Shown one piece after another: positions 23,554 through 34,743 of a stretch of DNA of 64,000 nt (its first letter is position 1; every line of letters begins with the position of its first letter). The position numbers were made by a program, and so were the translations under genes. This stretch comes from Leifsonia sp. AK011 (GTDB lineage Bacteria > Actinomycetota > Actinomycetes > Actinomycetales > Microbacteriaceae). Location: NCBI RefSeq assembly GCF_013410945.1, contig NZ_JACCCH010000001.1, positions 1,116,001 through 1,180,000 of the forward strand, given 5' to 3'. Below the pieces are notes generated by a model. It was not told the origin of the DNA. It saw nothing but the letters and a program-made list of their open reading frames with translations, and made no database searches.

Positions 23554-25473
23554 TCAGACCGCTACGCGGTTCTTGCCGTCGGCCTTCGCCCGATACATCG
23601 CCGCGTCGGCAGCTTCGATGAGCAGGGCGCCGGTCACGGCGTCGTCAGCGGTCACGATGCCGCAGGAGGCCGTGACGCTCACCGTGATGCCGCGAGCGTC
23701 GATGGGCCGACCGACGGCGCCGACGATCCGTTCCGCGATCGATCGCGCCTCGTCGGGTGTCGTGTGCTCGCACACGATCACGAACTCGTCGCCTCCGAGA
23801 CGCGCTACGGCATCCGCGGATCGCGAGTTGCTCACCAGGCGGCGAGCGACCTCGACGATGACGGCATCGCCGGCGTCATGTCCGTACGTGTCGTTGATCG
23901 TCTTGAAACCGTCGAGGTCCACGAACAACAGGGAGACCCCGTCCGGTCGCTGGCGCTCCTGAAGCGCTCGCTCGAGGTTCTCGGTGAGGAAGCGGCGATT
24001 GCGCAGTCCGGTGAGCGCATCGCGCATGGCGAGTTCGGCGAGGCGTGCCTCGGCGCGTCGCGCCATCGCGCCCTGCAGTGCCACGCCGAGATCCTTGGCC
24101 TCCTGGATGGCGGAGCCCCAGGGTGCTGCGGTGTCGGCCACGCTCTCGCGCCACGCCGAGAAGGAGAGCCTCGGCGAGAGCGGATCCGCCCGATTGTCTG
24201 GACCGGGGTTGCCCAGCCACTCGACGACGCGCGCGAGCTCGCGACGGAAGAACAGCACACAATTGCCCGAACCCAACGGCACCACGAGAAGACCGGGGAA
24301 GCCCGGGATGAACGCGGCGAGGTCCGGACGCTTCTGGGCGAGGATGGTCGTGGCCATCTCCTCGTCGCCTGCCCTGTCTATGACGCCACGGATGCCGGCG
24401 ATCGGGGGAACCACGCCGAGCGTGTAGATCTTGTCGCCGTGTCGCACCGCCACGCCATCGGCCGGCACGAGGTCGAGAACGGTATCCGAACCGCGCAGGA
24501 GTGCGCTCATCACGTCATCGGAGGCGAAGAGTGGGGACAGCAGGGCCGCCCGGCGCTCGCGCACCTCGACTTCATGGCGGAGCATCTCGATCTGCGCCAT
24601 CGACTCCAGCTGGAGGGTCACCTGGGTCGTGAGCACCTCGAGCGCCCTGCGCAGAAGCACGGGCAGGCGGCGAACCTCGCGGTGCGCGCACGTGATCATG
24701 CCCACGAGAACGCCGTCGCGCACCATGGAGAAGGAGACGGTGGATGCCTGGCCCATATTGCGCATGTACTGCAGGTGGTACGGCGAGGCGTAGCGGAGCT
24801 CGGTCTCACCGAGATCGATCGACACCGGATCCTCGTCGATCGAGAGGAGCGGCACACCCGGGTCGTCGGTGTGAACGATCGCGCGGGACACCTTGCTGAC
24901 GTAGAGTTCGCGGGCCTGCGAGGGGATGTCGGAGCCGGGGAAGTGCAGTCCCAGATACGGCTCCATGTCGTCGGCGCGCGACTCCGCGACGATCTCGCCG
25001 TGCCCGTCCTCATGGAAGTGGTAGACCATCACCCGGTCGAACCCGGTGATCGTGCGCAGCTGCTCTGCTGCGGTCGCGCGGAGCTCCTCGGAGTTGGTGA
25101 GCATTGAGATCTGCTGGATCGCGTTCACCACCGATGTACGTGCGTACTCGACGCCGACGATCGCCTCCTCGAACTCGACCACCGAGCGATTCGCATGGGC
25201 GTGCACGATCGCGTCGTACTGCACGCCGTCGAAGGTGACCCGGATCGGGTCGACGACGGTTCCCGCATGGAGTGCCTCGAGGAGCTGGGGATGCTCCAGC
25301 TGCGTGCCGAGGTAGTTACTCGCGTTCTCGCTCGCAACGACGATCTGGTGCGTCGTCGAGTCGACCACGAACAGCATGCCGTGCGACTGGATCCGGCCCG
25401 GAGTGCGGATGGGTTCGCGCGAGCAGTGCTCGAGGCGGAGCCGCTCTTCGGCGGCAAAGGGTTGGTCGCGCAC
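23554..25473 (-). CDS. Bacteriophytochrome-linked diguanylate cyclase
   Basis: A 639-residue red-light receptor with order PAS (about 10-115), GAF (125-300), PHY (310-470), GGDEF (485-639). Cys17 in EHCSREPIRTPG aligns with the biliverdin-binding Cys of bacteriophytochromes. FPGSDIPSQARELY has the DIP motif, ASPYHLQYMRNMG the conserved His, and PRLSFSAWRES is the PRxSF tongue motif. The cyclase site GGDEF (560-564) and the RSAD inhibitory site (551-554) are intact, so it should make c-di-GMP under light control with product feedback. No heme oxygenase for biliverdin is in the window. GTG start with AAAGG 6 bases upstream. Confidence 0.93.
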   Translation of the reverse strand: MRDQPFAAEERLRLEHCSREPIRTPGRIQSHGMLFVVDSTTHQIVVASENASNYLGTQLEHPQLLEALHAGTVVDPIRVTFDGVQYDAIVHAHANRSVVEFEEAIVGVEYARTSVVNAIQQISMLTNSEELRATAAEQLRTITGFDRVMVYHFHEDGHGEIVAESRADDMEPYLGLHFPGSDIPSQARELYVSKVSRAIVHTDDPGVPLLSIDEDPVSIDLGETELRYASPYHLQYMRNMGQASTVSFSMVRDGVLVGMITCAHREVRRLPVLLRRALEVLTTQVTLQLESMAQIEMLRHEVEVRERRAALLSPLFASDDVMSALLRGSDTVLDLVPADGVAVRHGDKIYTLGVVPPIAGIRGVIDRAGDEEMATTILAQKRPDLAAFIPGFPGLLVVPLGSGNCVLFFRRELARVVEWLGNPGPDNRADPLSPRLSFSAWRESVADTAAPWGSAIQEAKDLGVALQGAMARRAEARLAELAMRDALTGLRNRRFLTENLERALQERQRPDGVSLLFVDLDGFKTINDTYGHDAGDAVIVEVARRLVSNSRSADAVARLGGDEFVIVCEHTTPDEARSIAERIVGAVGRPIDARGITVSVTASCGIVTADDAVTGALLIEAADAAMYRAKADGKNRVAV

Positions 25474-25564
25474 GGCGGCCTTTCTCTAGGGTCAATGCGG
25501 AGGGCGTCGACTCACTGTTATTCGTAGTGCCGAAGTTCTCAGAGGTCCAGTCCGCGGCGAAGGT

Positions 25565-25993
25565 TCAGCGGGTGGGGAGAGTCGGATAACGGTCGATACC
25601 GGGAAGCGGTTCGGCCACGATGGAACCTTCGGAATCCTCCGGGGGACGTCCCTCGACACGTCCGGATCGCCAACCGTGGTTGACGACCGAGCCGTGGTTG
25701 ACGATGGTGCCGGCCACTCGTCCGCTCGGCAGGATGACAACGCTCCCCGCCACGCGCACGTCGATCGGGCCCTCGATGTCTCCGCTGACGATCACACGCC
25801 CGAGGCTCTCGACGGTGAGGGGGCCGGTGAGCGTGCCCTCCACGGTGAGCGACCCATAGGTCTCCACAGGGCCATCGTGGTAGGCCGTGATGGCTGCCAC
25901 CTCGTCGGTTCCGACAACGAGCGAACCGGGCAGATCCTCCGTGTTGAGCGGGTGCGAACCCGTGCTTTCGTCGGGGCCCACAGTCGAATTCAC
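25565..25993 (-). CDS. Bactofilin-like beta-helix protein
   Basis: A 142-residue protein. Residues about 38-105 consist of short repeats such as YGSLTVEGTLTGPLTVESLG, VIVSGDIEGPIDVRVAGSVV and GRVAGTIVNHGSVVNHG, the turn pattern of the bactofilin right-handed beta-helix. Both ends are polar and disordered. Bactofilins polymerise without nucleotide and organise envelope machinery. The match is by pattern only. TAAGAT 7 bases before the GTG indicates a leaderless transcript. Confidence 0.5.
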   Translation of the reverse strand: MNSTVGPDESTGSHPLNTEDLPGSLVVGTDEVAAITAYHDGPVETYGSLTVEGTLTGPLTVESLGRVIVSGDIEGPIDVRVAGSVVILPSGRVAGTIVNHGSVVNHGWRSGRVEGRPPEDSEGSIVAEPLPGIDRYPTLPTR

Positions 25994-26000
25994 GGTATCA

Positions 26001-26006
26001 ATCTTA
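26001..26006 (-). promoter_or_regulatory. Leaderless-type -10 box of the bactofilin-like gene
   Basis: Minus-strand TAAGAT, 7 bases, then GTG at 25993. Confidence 0.45.
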
Positions 26007-26055
26007 ATTCGCGAAAAACCTGCCCAACACCCCTTGACTTGGTGAGTCGCGGCGT

Positions 26056-27213
26056 CTAATCACCCACGACACGATCCCACCACATCCTTGATTTCTCGGG
26101 GTTTCCGCGGGTGCCGCCTTCGGCCCGCACGCGGGCGACCGCCGCCGGCGCTTCTCCCGCAAGGAGCTCTGCCGAGCTGATCACCCCGGACTGGCCGAAC
26201 GCTCCGAGCGCACCGGTGAGCTTCACGGTCGTGTACTCGTCGACCGCGATTCCGAGGGTTGGTACTCCAGCTGCCGCCGCAAAGACGGCGGGGTGGTAGC
26301 GGCTGCTCACCACGAGCGAGGCGCGGCGGGCGAGCCAGGCGGCCTCGGTCGAGGTGCCAGTGGGTTCGACGAGGGAGGGTGCCGTCATCCGGGTGCGCAC
26401 CGCCTCGTGCATGACGACGTCACCGCGCAGCGGGTCGCCGTCGATCGGACCGAAGTGGGCGAGAAAGACGATGTCGAGTCCGCGCGCCGCGATGTCGTCG
26501 AGGAGCGCGGCGACGGCGCCCTGGAAGGCGTCCTTGTCGGCGGCACCGACATGTGTCGAGAGCGAGACGAGGCAGTACGGCGAGGACCCGGGGTCGGGGG
26601 TCGGGCGGTCGATCGCGAGGAAGCTCGCGTCATCCACCTGCTGCGAGAGCAGCTCCTCGGGAACCCCGAGCGTGTCGGCAAGGCGGAAGGATGCCCCCTC
26701 CCGAACCCCCACGAGTGCTGCGGTGTCAAGCATCTCGCTCAGGAGCGCTGCATCCGACGCGGTCAGCTCGGGGCCGAGCGTCTGGCCCGTGATCACGAAC
26801 GGCACGCCGGCGCGGTCGGCCAGCATCGCGATCAGCCAGTGCTCGATGATGTGGACGGGCCAGGTCGAGGCGAGATTCCCCGCACCCGTGACGACGACCC
26901 TGCGTGCGGCGGCGATGGCGTCGAGGGTCTCGTGGGCCGGGTCATCCGCCGGCAGGTCTCCCGCCAGAACGAGGTTCGCGCGCGCGAGCATCTCGTCGCG
27001 CGACCCCGTGAGGCCGAACCGGGCGATCGAGCGGATGCCGTAGCGCTCCGTCGTCTCGGCAGGGTTCGACGAGATCGCCACGACGTCGTTCACACCCCTG
27101 GCCCTCGCCTGGTCGAGGAACTGCTCGAACATCGCCTCGTCGCCGATGTGCATCATGCCGTCGACAACGCCAATATCGCCAATGGACACCGTATGTCCAG
27201 ACCCTGTGCCCAT
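26056..27213 (-). CDS. Polysaccharide pyruvyl transferase family protein
   Basis: A 385-residue protein. GMMHIGDEAMFEQFLDQAR at the N-terminus, TGAGNLASTW, TGQTLGPELT, VGVREGASFRLADTLG and the C-terminal SSRYHPAVFAAAAGVPTLGIA block fit the WcaK/CsaB pyruvyl transferase fold. These enzymes transfer pyruvate from phosphoenolpyruvate to glycan hydroxyls. It is divergent from the HEAT-glycosyltransferase gene, so it may modify the glycan made by 27-31 kb. A minus-strand TATGGT box lies 12 bases before the ATG. Confidence 0.85.
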   Translation of the reverse strand: MGTGSGHTVSIGDIGVVDGMMHIGDEAMFEQFLDQARARGVNDVVAISSNPAETTERYGIRSIARFGLTGSRDEMLARANLVLAGDLPADDPAHETLDAIAAARRVVVTGAGNLASTWPVHIIEHWLIAMLADRAGVPFVITGQTLGPELTASDAALLSEMLDTAALVGVREGASFRLADTLGVPEELLSQQVDDASFLAIDRPTPDPGSSPYCLVSLSTHVGAADKDAFQGAVAALLDDIAARGLDIVFLAHFGPIDGDPLRGDVVMHEAVRTRMTAPSLVEPTGTSTEAAWLARRASLVVSSRYHPAVFAAAAGVPTLGIAVDEYTTVKLTGALGAFGQSGVISSAELLAGEAPAAVARVRAEGGTRGNPEKSRMWWDRVVGD

Positions 27214-27282
27214 GGAGTCGAGTGAACCATAATGAGTGGGCTACCCCAGCATCACGGGGTTTCTGAGCAAAGGACGTACGTC

Positions 27283-29436
27283 GTGGGGATCCAGACTGCT
27301 CTCGATTCGATCCAGGAGTCCGATCGACTCATCGACGCACTCCGGCTCGCGGACGACCTGGCCTTCGAGGCGAGCCGCAACGGGGGAGTGCGAACCCTCC
27401 GCGTACTCACGCAGACGTTGAACGGCGACGACCAGCTCGCGGCGATCGCTGCGGTCCATGCGCTCGGGCAGATCTTCGACGACGAGGCCGTGAGCCTTCT
27501 GGGGCGCCTGCTGTCGAGCGAGCGTGCCTTCATTCGAGAGCACGCGGCCTGGGTGATCGGCTTCCGCCTTCCGCGCTTCGACGCGGTCGGCAGGCTCATC
27601 GCGATGGTGGCGGAGGGCGGATTCACGGGGATGCTCGCCCAGCGCACCCTCGAGCAGTGGTCGGCCACGGCATCCAACCTCATCGGGGTCGGCCTCGAGG
27701 GTGCCCTGCTCGGTGTGCACGAGCCTGTGCAGCGCGCCAGGCTCGTCGAGACCCTCAGCCTCGTGCGCAGGGGCCTCGCGCGTCGCGTGCTGATCACGAT
27801 TGCACTGGACCGGGGCGAGGACGCCCGCGTTCGCACCTCGGCGATCTCCGCGCTCGGGCAGCGGCCCGGCCATGCCGGGGTGAGCGACGCCCTCGAAACG
27901 ATCGTCAAGCGTGACGACGAGCTCGCGCCCATCGCCCAGCTCGCCCTCCTCGATCTCGCCTCCACCTGGCGACCCGCGGGCGATCGTGACGGGCTCACGG
28001 TCGCACAGCTCTTCCTCAACGCCGACATCGATGCCCGCCTGGAGCAGGCGGGCAAAGGCGACAACGGCGGGATCGCGACGCTCCTCGTCCGACTCGGTGA
28101 CGCGCTCGTGGCCGGCCCCGGCAACGTCTCCAAGGTCGTCACCCTGTCGCGCGGCACCGTCGAGGATGCCCTCGCGAGCGCGATCGAGCTACCTCCCCTC
28201 ACGCGTGGCCACGGCTTCGGCCGCATACCCCTGTTGAGCGAGCCCGTGTCGGCAGCCGCGGCGTGGCCCCTGCGCGTGACCGCTCGCCGTGGCATCCGTC
28301 GCATACTCAAGGCGACCGGTGGGGTCGACGTGATGCACCTGCGCATGGCCGACGTCGGCAGCCTCGCTGCGGTGGACGTCGCGCGCGAGCTGGGCATCCC
28401 CGTGGTCTTCACCGTCGCGCCCGACCCGCACGCGGTGATCAACTCGCTCGGCAACTCGGGTCGCCTCACGCGCGACAACTTCGGTGATGTCGACGAGCAG
28501 GAGCACTTCTGGTTCCGCAGCAGGCTCGTGCAGCGGCTCGCGGCCAATGCAGCGCACACGGTGCTGTTCCCGCGACCCGACCTCCAGCGCGACATGCTTG
28601 AGCTGGTGGGCATCGACATCACGCAGCATCCCGAGCGCCACAGCATCGTGCCGGAGGGCATCGACCTGGGTGTTGTCGACGCGTCGGTCGCCGAGGCATC
28701 CACCTTCGCCGCGGGCGGCGCTCCCACTCCTGCCCTCGCGGAGCTCACCGCACTGCTCGAGACCCTTCCGGAGGAGCGGCGGTCCCTGCCGATCATCGTG
28801 AGCGTCGGTCGGCTGCACCGCGTGAAGGGCATGGCCACGATCGTGGAGGCGTGGGCCGACGTGCTTCAGGACCGTGCCAACCTGCTCATCGTGGGCGGTG
28901 ACCTCGAGTCGCCGTCTGCCGACGAGCTTGAGCAGCTCGACCTCATCGACGCGATCGTCCCCCGCGAGTCCCGTGCCAACGCCGGGCTCCTGCTCCCGGG
29001 GCACAAACCCAACGACACGGTGGCGCGCTGGGTCGCGGCCGCACGCTTCGGTGTGCCCGGACTTGCCGCGCCGCGCGGAGTCTACGTGTGCGGCAGCCTC
29101 AAGGAGGAGTTCGGCATCGCGCTCCTCGAGGCGATGGCGACCGGGCTCCTCGTGGTCGCACCCGATGGCGGCGGGCCGGCAACCTATGTCGAGCGCGACG
29201 TGACGGGGTTCCTCACCCAGACCTGGGATGTTGTTCAACTCGGTGACTCGATGTCGACCGCGCTCGACGCTGCCGCCGCAGAGAATGGCCCCGAGCGAGC
29301 GGCCCGCTCACGCGCGACCGTCGAGGCGAGCTTCACCATCCAGGCGATGGCCGTCGCTCTCTCCTCGGTCTACGACCAGGTCGCCGAGGCCGAGCGTGAC
29401 CACCAGCGCGAGACCCTCGAGGTGCCTGTCCGGTGA
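27283..29436 (+). CDS. HEAT-repeat domain fused to a GT4 glycosyltransferase
   Basis: About 717 residues. The first 230 form helical pairs typical of HEAT/PBS-lyase repeats (for example DDQLAAIAAVHALGQIFDDE, and ARVRTSAISALGQRPGH). The second half is a retaining GT4 transferase: VVFTVAPDPH, VPEGIDLGVVD, IVSVGRLHRVKGMATIVEAW, then the EFGIALLEAMATGLLVVAPDGGG donor site. It probably adds a hexose to a glycan, with the HEAT part as a protein-docking scaffold (inference). I prefer the GTG at 27283, 8 bases after AAAGGA; an ATG at 27232 overlaps the likely CATAAT -10 box. Overlaps the next gene by 4 bases. Confidence 0.82.
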   Translation: MGIQTALDSIQESDRLIDALRLADDLAFEASRNGGVRTLRVLTQTLNGDDQLAAIAAVHALGQIFDDEAVSLLGRLLSSERAFIREHAAWVIGFRLPRFDAVGRLIAMVAEGGFTGMLAQRTLEQWSATASNLIGVGLEGALLGVHEPVQRARLVETLSLVRRGLARRVLITIALDRGEDARVRTSAISALGQRPGHAGVSDALETIVKRDDELAPIAQLALLDLASTWRPAGDRDGLTVAQLFLNADIDARLEQAGKGDNGGIATLLVRLGDALVAGPGNVSKVVTLSRGTVEDALASAIELPPLTRGHGFGRIPLLSEPVSAAAAWPLRVTARRGIRRILKATGGVDVMHLRMADVGSLAAVDVARELGIPVVFTVAPDPHAVINSLGNSGRLTRDNFGDVDEQEHFWFRSRLVQRLAANAAHTVLFPRPDLQRDMLELVGIDITQHPERHSIVPEGIDLGVVDASVAEASTFAAGGAPTPALAELTALLETLPEERRSLPIIVSVGRLHRVKGMATIVEAWADVLQDRANLLIVGGDLESPSADELEQLDLIDAIVPRESRANAGLLLPGHKPNDTVARWVAAARFGVPGLAAPRGVYVCGSLKEEFGIALLEAMATGLLVVAPDGGGPATYVERDVTGFLTQTWDVVQLGDSMSTALDAAAAENGPERAARSRATVEASFTIQAMAVALSSVYDQVAEAERDHQRETLEVPVR

Positions 29437-30716
29437 CGCTCCTGGTCATCAGCCCCGACTACGCCTCCCACCTCTTCCCGCTCGCAACCCTTGCGACCGC
29501 CTGGCGGGATGCCGGTGAGCGAGTTGTCGTGGCGACGGGGACCGCCACCGCAGCCATCGTCGACTCCTTCGGATTCGAGCGCGTCGAGCTGCGGCTCGGT
29601 CGTGGATCGAACCCCGGCACGATCAAGCCGGAGGACCAGCCGAAGGGCGAGGATGACGCGCTCCGGGGCTTCTTCGACGCGACGCACCACGGCATGATCG
29701 AGACCCTCGAGTTCCAGGCCCGCGCCCGGCTCACCGACCTCATGTGGCAGCCGGTCGAGACGGCCAGGGCAGTACTCGCGGTGATCGACGAGGTGCAGCC
29801 CGATGCGATCATCGTGGATCACCTCGCGTTCAGCGCCCGGTTGGCGATGGTCGCGGGGGGCGTCGCCTACGCGGACGTCGTGCTCGGGCATCCCTCGGCT
29901 CTTCCCGTCGGCGACGAGGTGTACGGGTTCCCGCCAGCGTGGCCCGCCGCGTTCACGCCGAGCGCTGCGGAGCTCGCGTCGTTGCGCGCCCTGTGTGACG
30001 AGGTCAGCGCGTCGTTCACCGCCGAGTGGAACGGGGCGCTCGCCGAGTTGGCACCTCACCTGCCGCCGTCGCCCAGCGCCTTCGAGGAGCACGGTGACCT
30101 CGTGCTCTACAACTACCCGGGCGAGCTGTCACCGGCCACGCGACCGTTGCCGCCGCACGTCTTCCTCGGGTCCGCCGTGCGTGAGGAGCCCGTCGACGAC
30201 GAGGTGCAGGCCTGGCTCGACTCGTCCGACGAGCCGTTCGTCTACGTGAGCTTCGGGAGTTTCCTTTCCGTGCGCGGCGACGTGCTCGGGCGGGTGGCGG
30301 ACGCCCTGAGGCAGCTCGGCGTGCGCGCGGCGATCGCGACCGGGTCGGCGTCGCCCGACGACCTCGGTGCGGTGTCGCCGAACTGGCTCGTGCGGGGCTT
30401 CCTCCCGCAGGTGACCCTGCTCCGGTCGGCCGCGGCGACCGTCACTCACGGGGGCAACAACTCGGTCACCGAGGCGCTCACGTTCGGGGTGCCGCTTGTG
30501 GTGCTGCCGTTCTCGACCGACCAGTTCGCGGGCGCCGCCGCCATCGAGGAGAACGGCTACGGGGTCGCGCTCGCGCCCAACACCGCTACCGTCACCGAAC
30601 TCGCCGGGGCCGTCGAGCAGGCGTTGCGGATGCCGCGAGCCGCCCTCGACGCGCTGTCCGAGTCCCTGCGCTACGCGCCAGGCGCGAACCGGGCACGGTC
30701 CGCCGTCACGAGCTGA
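29433..30716 (+). CDS. GT1-family (UGT-like) glycosyltransferase
   Basis: A 427-residue GT-B protein. The donor-binding half contains PFVYVSFGSFLSV, WLVRGFLPQVTLLRSA and VTHGGNNSVTEALTFGVPLVVLPFSTDQ, close to the plant-like UGT/MGT signature HGG.NS..Ea...GvP....P...DQ. The acceptor half is divergent. GTG start overlapping the stop of the HEAT-GT4 gene, so both are cotranscribed and may act on the same acceptor. Its last 46 bases overlap the convergent gene. Acceptor unknown. Confidence 0.88.
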   Translation: MTLLVISPDYASHLFPLATLATAWRDAGERVVVATGTATAAIVDSFGFERVELRLGRGSNPGTIKPEDQPKGEDDALRGFFDATHHGMIETLEFQARARLTDLMWQPVETARAVLAVIDEVQPDAIIVDHLAFSARLAMVAGGVAYADVVLGHPSALPVGDEVYGFPPAWPAAFTPSAAELASLRALCDEVSASFTAEWNGALAELAPHLPPSPSAFEEHGDLVLYNYPGELSPATRPLPPHVFLGSAVREEPVDDEVQAWLDSSDEPFVYVSFGSFLSVRGDVLGRVADALRQLGVRAAIATGSASPDDLGAVSPNWLVRGFLPQVTLLRSAAATVTHGGNNSVTEALTFGVPLVVLPFSTDQFAGAAAIEENGYGVALAPNTATVTELAGAVEQALRMPRAALDALSESLRYAPGANRARSAVTS

Positions 30717-31357
30717 GACATCGCCTCGGCGCTCGCCGAGGCCTCGCGGTAGCGCTCCATGAGCTCGGCGTTGGCGTCGTAGTTCGGACCCTCGCGCAGC
30801 TCGGGCACGTGGTGGAGGGCGAAGACGCGACCCTGGTGGCGGCGCGGAGGCTCACCGAGGAGGGTCTCGTGGGCGAGGTACCACGCGGCATCCTCGAATC
30901 CCCACCCGCGGAAGCGCTCGTCCTGGCCGCCGTGGCTCCACCACGTGGAGGGGGTCGTGACGTAGACGCCGGAGCACGCGCCGTGAACGACCTCGTGGTC
31001 GGCACGATGGGGAGCTTTGCCTGCAAGGAGCTGCTCCGTACCCTTCGCGCCAAGCCAGTTGTACTGCGTGTACGGCAGGTGTACGCGGCCGGAGGTGGCC
31101 GCGTGGTCGATGGCTTCGAGGAGGGCATCCAGCTCGGGAATGGTGTCGGCATCGTTGATGATCACGACGCTGTTCGGGTCGAGGATGCTGGCCACTCCGA
31201 GGTTGCGGCAGCGCGCGAGGTTGAACACCTCGTCGTCGGAATCGACAGTTCGGATATCGACGTCGCCAAGATTCTCGCGGTACCACGCCACGACGGCGTC
31301 GAACGCGTTCACCCGCGACGGCTGCGGGCGCCACGGGATGAGCACGGTGAGGGGCAT
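30671..31357 (-). CDS. GT2/GT7C-like glycosyltransferase
   Basis: A 228-residue GT-A transferase. LTVLIPWRPQPSRVNAFDAV opens the fold, VVIINDADTIPELD has the DxD metal site, and FRGWGFEDAAWYLAHET matches the galactosyltransferase C-terminal GWG.ED block. No membrane segment. The TAGTCT box 6 bases before the ATG supports a leaderless start. Its 3' end overlaps the convergent GT1 gene, so the two transcripts would be antisense over 46 bases. Confidence 0.85.
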   Translation of the reverse strand: MPLTVLIPWRPQPSRVNAFDAVVAWYRENLGDVDIRTVDSDDEVFNLARCRNLGVASILDPNSVVIINDADTIPELDALLEAIDHAATSGRVHLPYTQYNWLGAKGTEQLLAGKAPHRADHEVVHGACSGVYVTTPSTWWSHGGQDERFRGWGFEDAAWYLAHETLLGEPPRRHQGRVFALHHVPELREGPNYDANAELMERYREASASAEAMSQLVTADRARFAPGA

Positions 31358-31363
31358 GGCTAA

Positions 31364-31369
31364 AGACTA
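31364..31369 (-). promoter_or_regulatory. Leaderless-type -10 box of the GT2-like gene
   Basis: Minus-strand TAGTCT, 6 bases, then ATG at 31357. Confidence 0.5.
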
Positions 31370-31401
31370 AGCGAGCTTTCGGGTGGGTCTCGTCGGGGCG
31401 T

Positions 31402-31421
31402 CGTGTGGGCGGATGCACACG
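31402..31421. terminator. Possible hairpin after dgdA
   Basis: CGTGTG (31402-31407) and CACACG (31416-31421) with an 8-base loop lie in the 134-base gap between dgdA's stop and the next minus-strand gene. The rest of that gap is GC-rich with no recognisable gene. Confidence 0.3.
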
Positions 31422-31491
31422 CTCGCTGTGACACGCTGTTCACGGTGCCGCGGCCCCGGCGCGGCGCCCCGATCGTGTGCAGAGCGCCACG

Positions 31492-33774
<2,283 letters not shown>

Positions 33775-33777
33775 CCG

Positions 33778-34056
33778 TCAGCCGCCGGCGAGCAGTTCCT
33801 CGTAGGCGGCCCGAGCGTCCTCGTCGATCACCGGCGCACCCGGCCCATACCTGAGATCGGTGCGATCCTTCTTCGGTCCCGAGAGCCAATACGTTTCCTC
33901 GGTCTCGACGTCGTAGAAGTTGGCGTCCGCCGTGCGGAACCGGCGGAGCTCCTTGCCGTGGAAACGCGCCGTGTTCCAGGTCCTGTTAAAGTCCACCCAG
34001 CAGATCCACGATGGCCCGCGATCGGTGTCGTAGCCCGTTTTCAGCTGCACGAACAT
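33778..34056 (-). CDS. Conserved actinobacterial hypothetical protein
   Basis: A 92-residue soluble protein rich in aromatic residues: MFVQLKTGYDTDRGPSWICW, VDFNRTWNTARFHGKELRR, ANFYDVETEETYWLSGPKKD and RYGPGAPVIDEDARAAYEELL. I recognise it as a type of conserved unnamed protein of actinobacteria, with no assigned function. It follows the DUF1275 gene by 28 bases on the same strand and is probably cotranscribed. The fold seems to be mainly beta. Confidence 0.7.
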   Translation of the reverse strand: MFVQLKTGYDTDRGPSWICWVDFNRTWNTARFHGKELRRFRTADANFYDVETEETYWLSGPKKDRTDLRYGPGAPVIDEDARAAYEELLAGG

Positions 34057-34084
34057 CAGGCGCCGGCGGGAGATGCGGACGACT

Positions 34085-34723
34085 CTAACGGGTGCGGCGC
34101 CGGGAAGCTGCGGTCACGACCACCGCAATGACTGCCACCGCGACGGCCAGCCACATCGCGGTGATGCCCAGCCACCCGTAGGCAGCGGCACCCGCGATCG
34201 CACCGATCGCGATCGCGAGCCACAGGGCGAACTGCCTCAACCATGCCGTTCGGCTACCGCCGGTGAACGCGCTGACCAGCTCCTGCGCCATCTTGACGAG
34301 CGCCCCGGTCATGTAGGTGAGGCCCAAGGCTGGCTGGCCGTCGCGCGCGAAGACCGTGTTCACGGCGCCCATGCCCGCCGAAATGAGGAGAGCCGGGAAA
34401 ACGATAGGGATGCCCGTCCCGGAGAGCAGCGTGCCCGCGAGCAGCAACACCGCCACGAGGGACAGCACCCACGCTGCGGAGCCGCTCCGGGCGCGCGACA
34501 CCACCGTGCCGGCCATGACTCCCACGACGAAGGCGCCCACGATCGCGAACGCGGTGCCCCAGTCGCCGCCCTGCACGAGTTCGACGCTGCCCACGGTCGT
34601 GTTGCCGCTCATGAAGGAGACGAAGAAGCCCCCGAGGTAGATGAAGGCGATGGCATCCACGTATCCGGCGAGAGCGGAAAGTGAGGTGGCACCGGCGAAC
34701 TGCGGCGGCGAGAGGGTTCTCAT
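34085..34723 (-). CDS. DUF1275 (YoaK-like) membrane protein
   Basis: A 212-residue membrane protein with six hydrophobic helices. SALAGYVDAIAFIYLGGFFVSFMSGNTT is the diagnostic N-terminal block of the DUF1275 family, and a GLTYMTGALVKMAQEL block follows near residue 150. Small-molecule transport has been proposed for the family but not shown. I chose the ATG at 34723; codons further upstream belong to a different composition. A hairpin repeat lies just upstream. Confidence 0.85.
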   Translation of the reverse strand: MRTLSPPQFAGATSLSALAGYVDAIAFIYLGGFFVSFMSGNTTVGSVELVQGGDWGTAFAIVGAFVVGVMAGTVVSRARSGSAAWVLSLVAVLLLAGTLLSGTGIPIVFPALLISAGMGAVNTVFARDGQPALGLTYMTGALVKMAQELVSAFTGGSRTAWLRQFALWLAIAIGAIAGAAAYGWLGITAMWLAVAVAVIAVVVTAASRRRTR

Positions 34724-34743
34724 GAGTCGAGCGTCGCACAACC

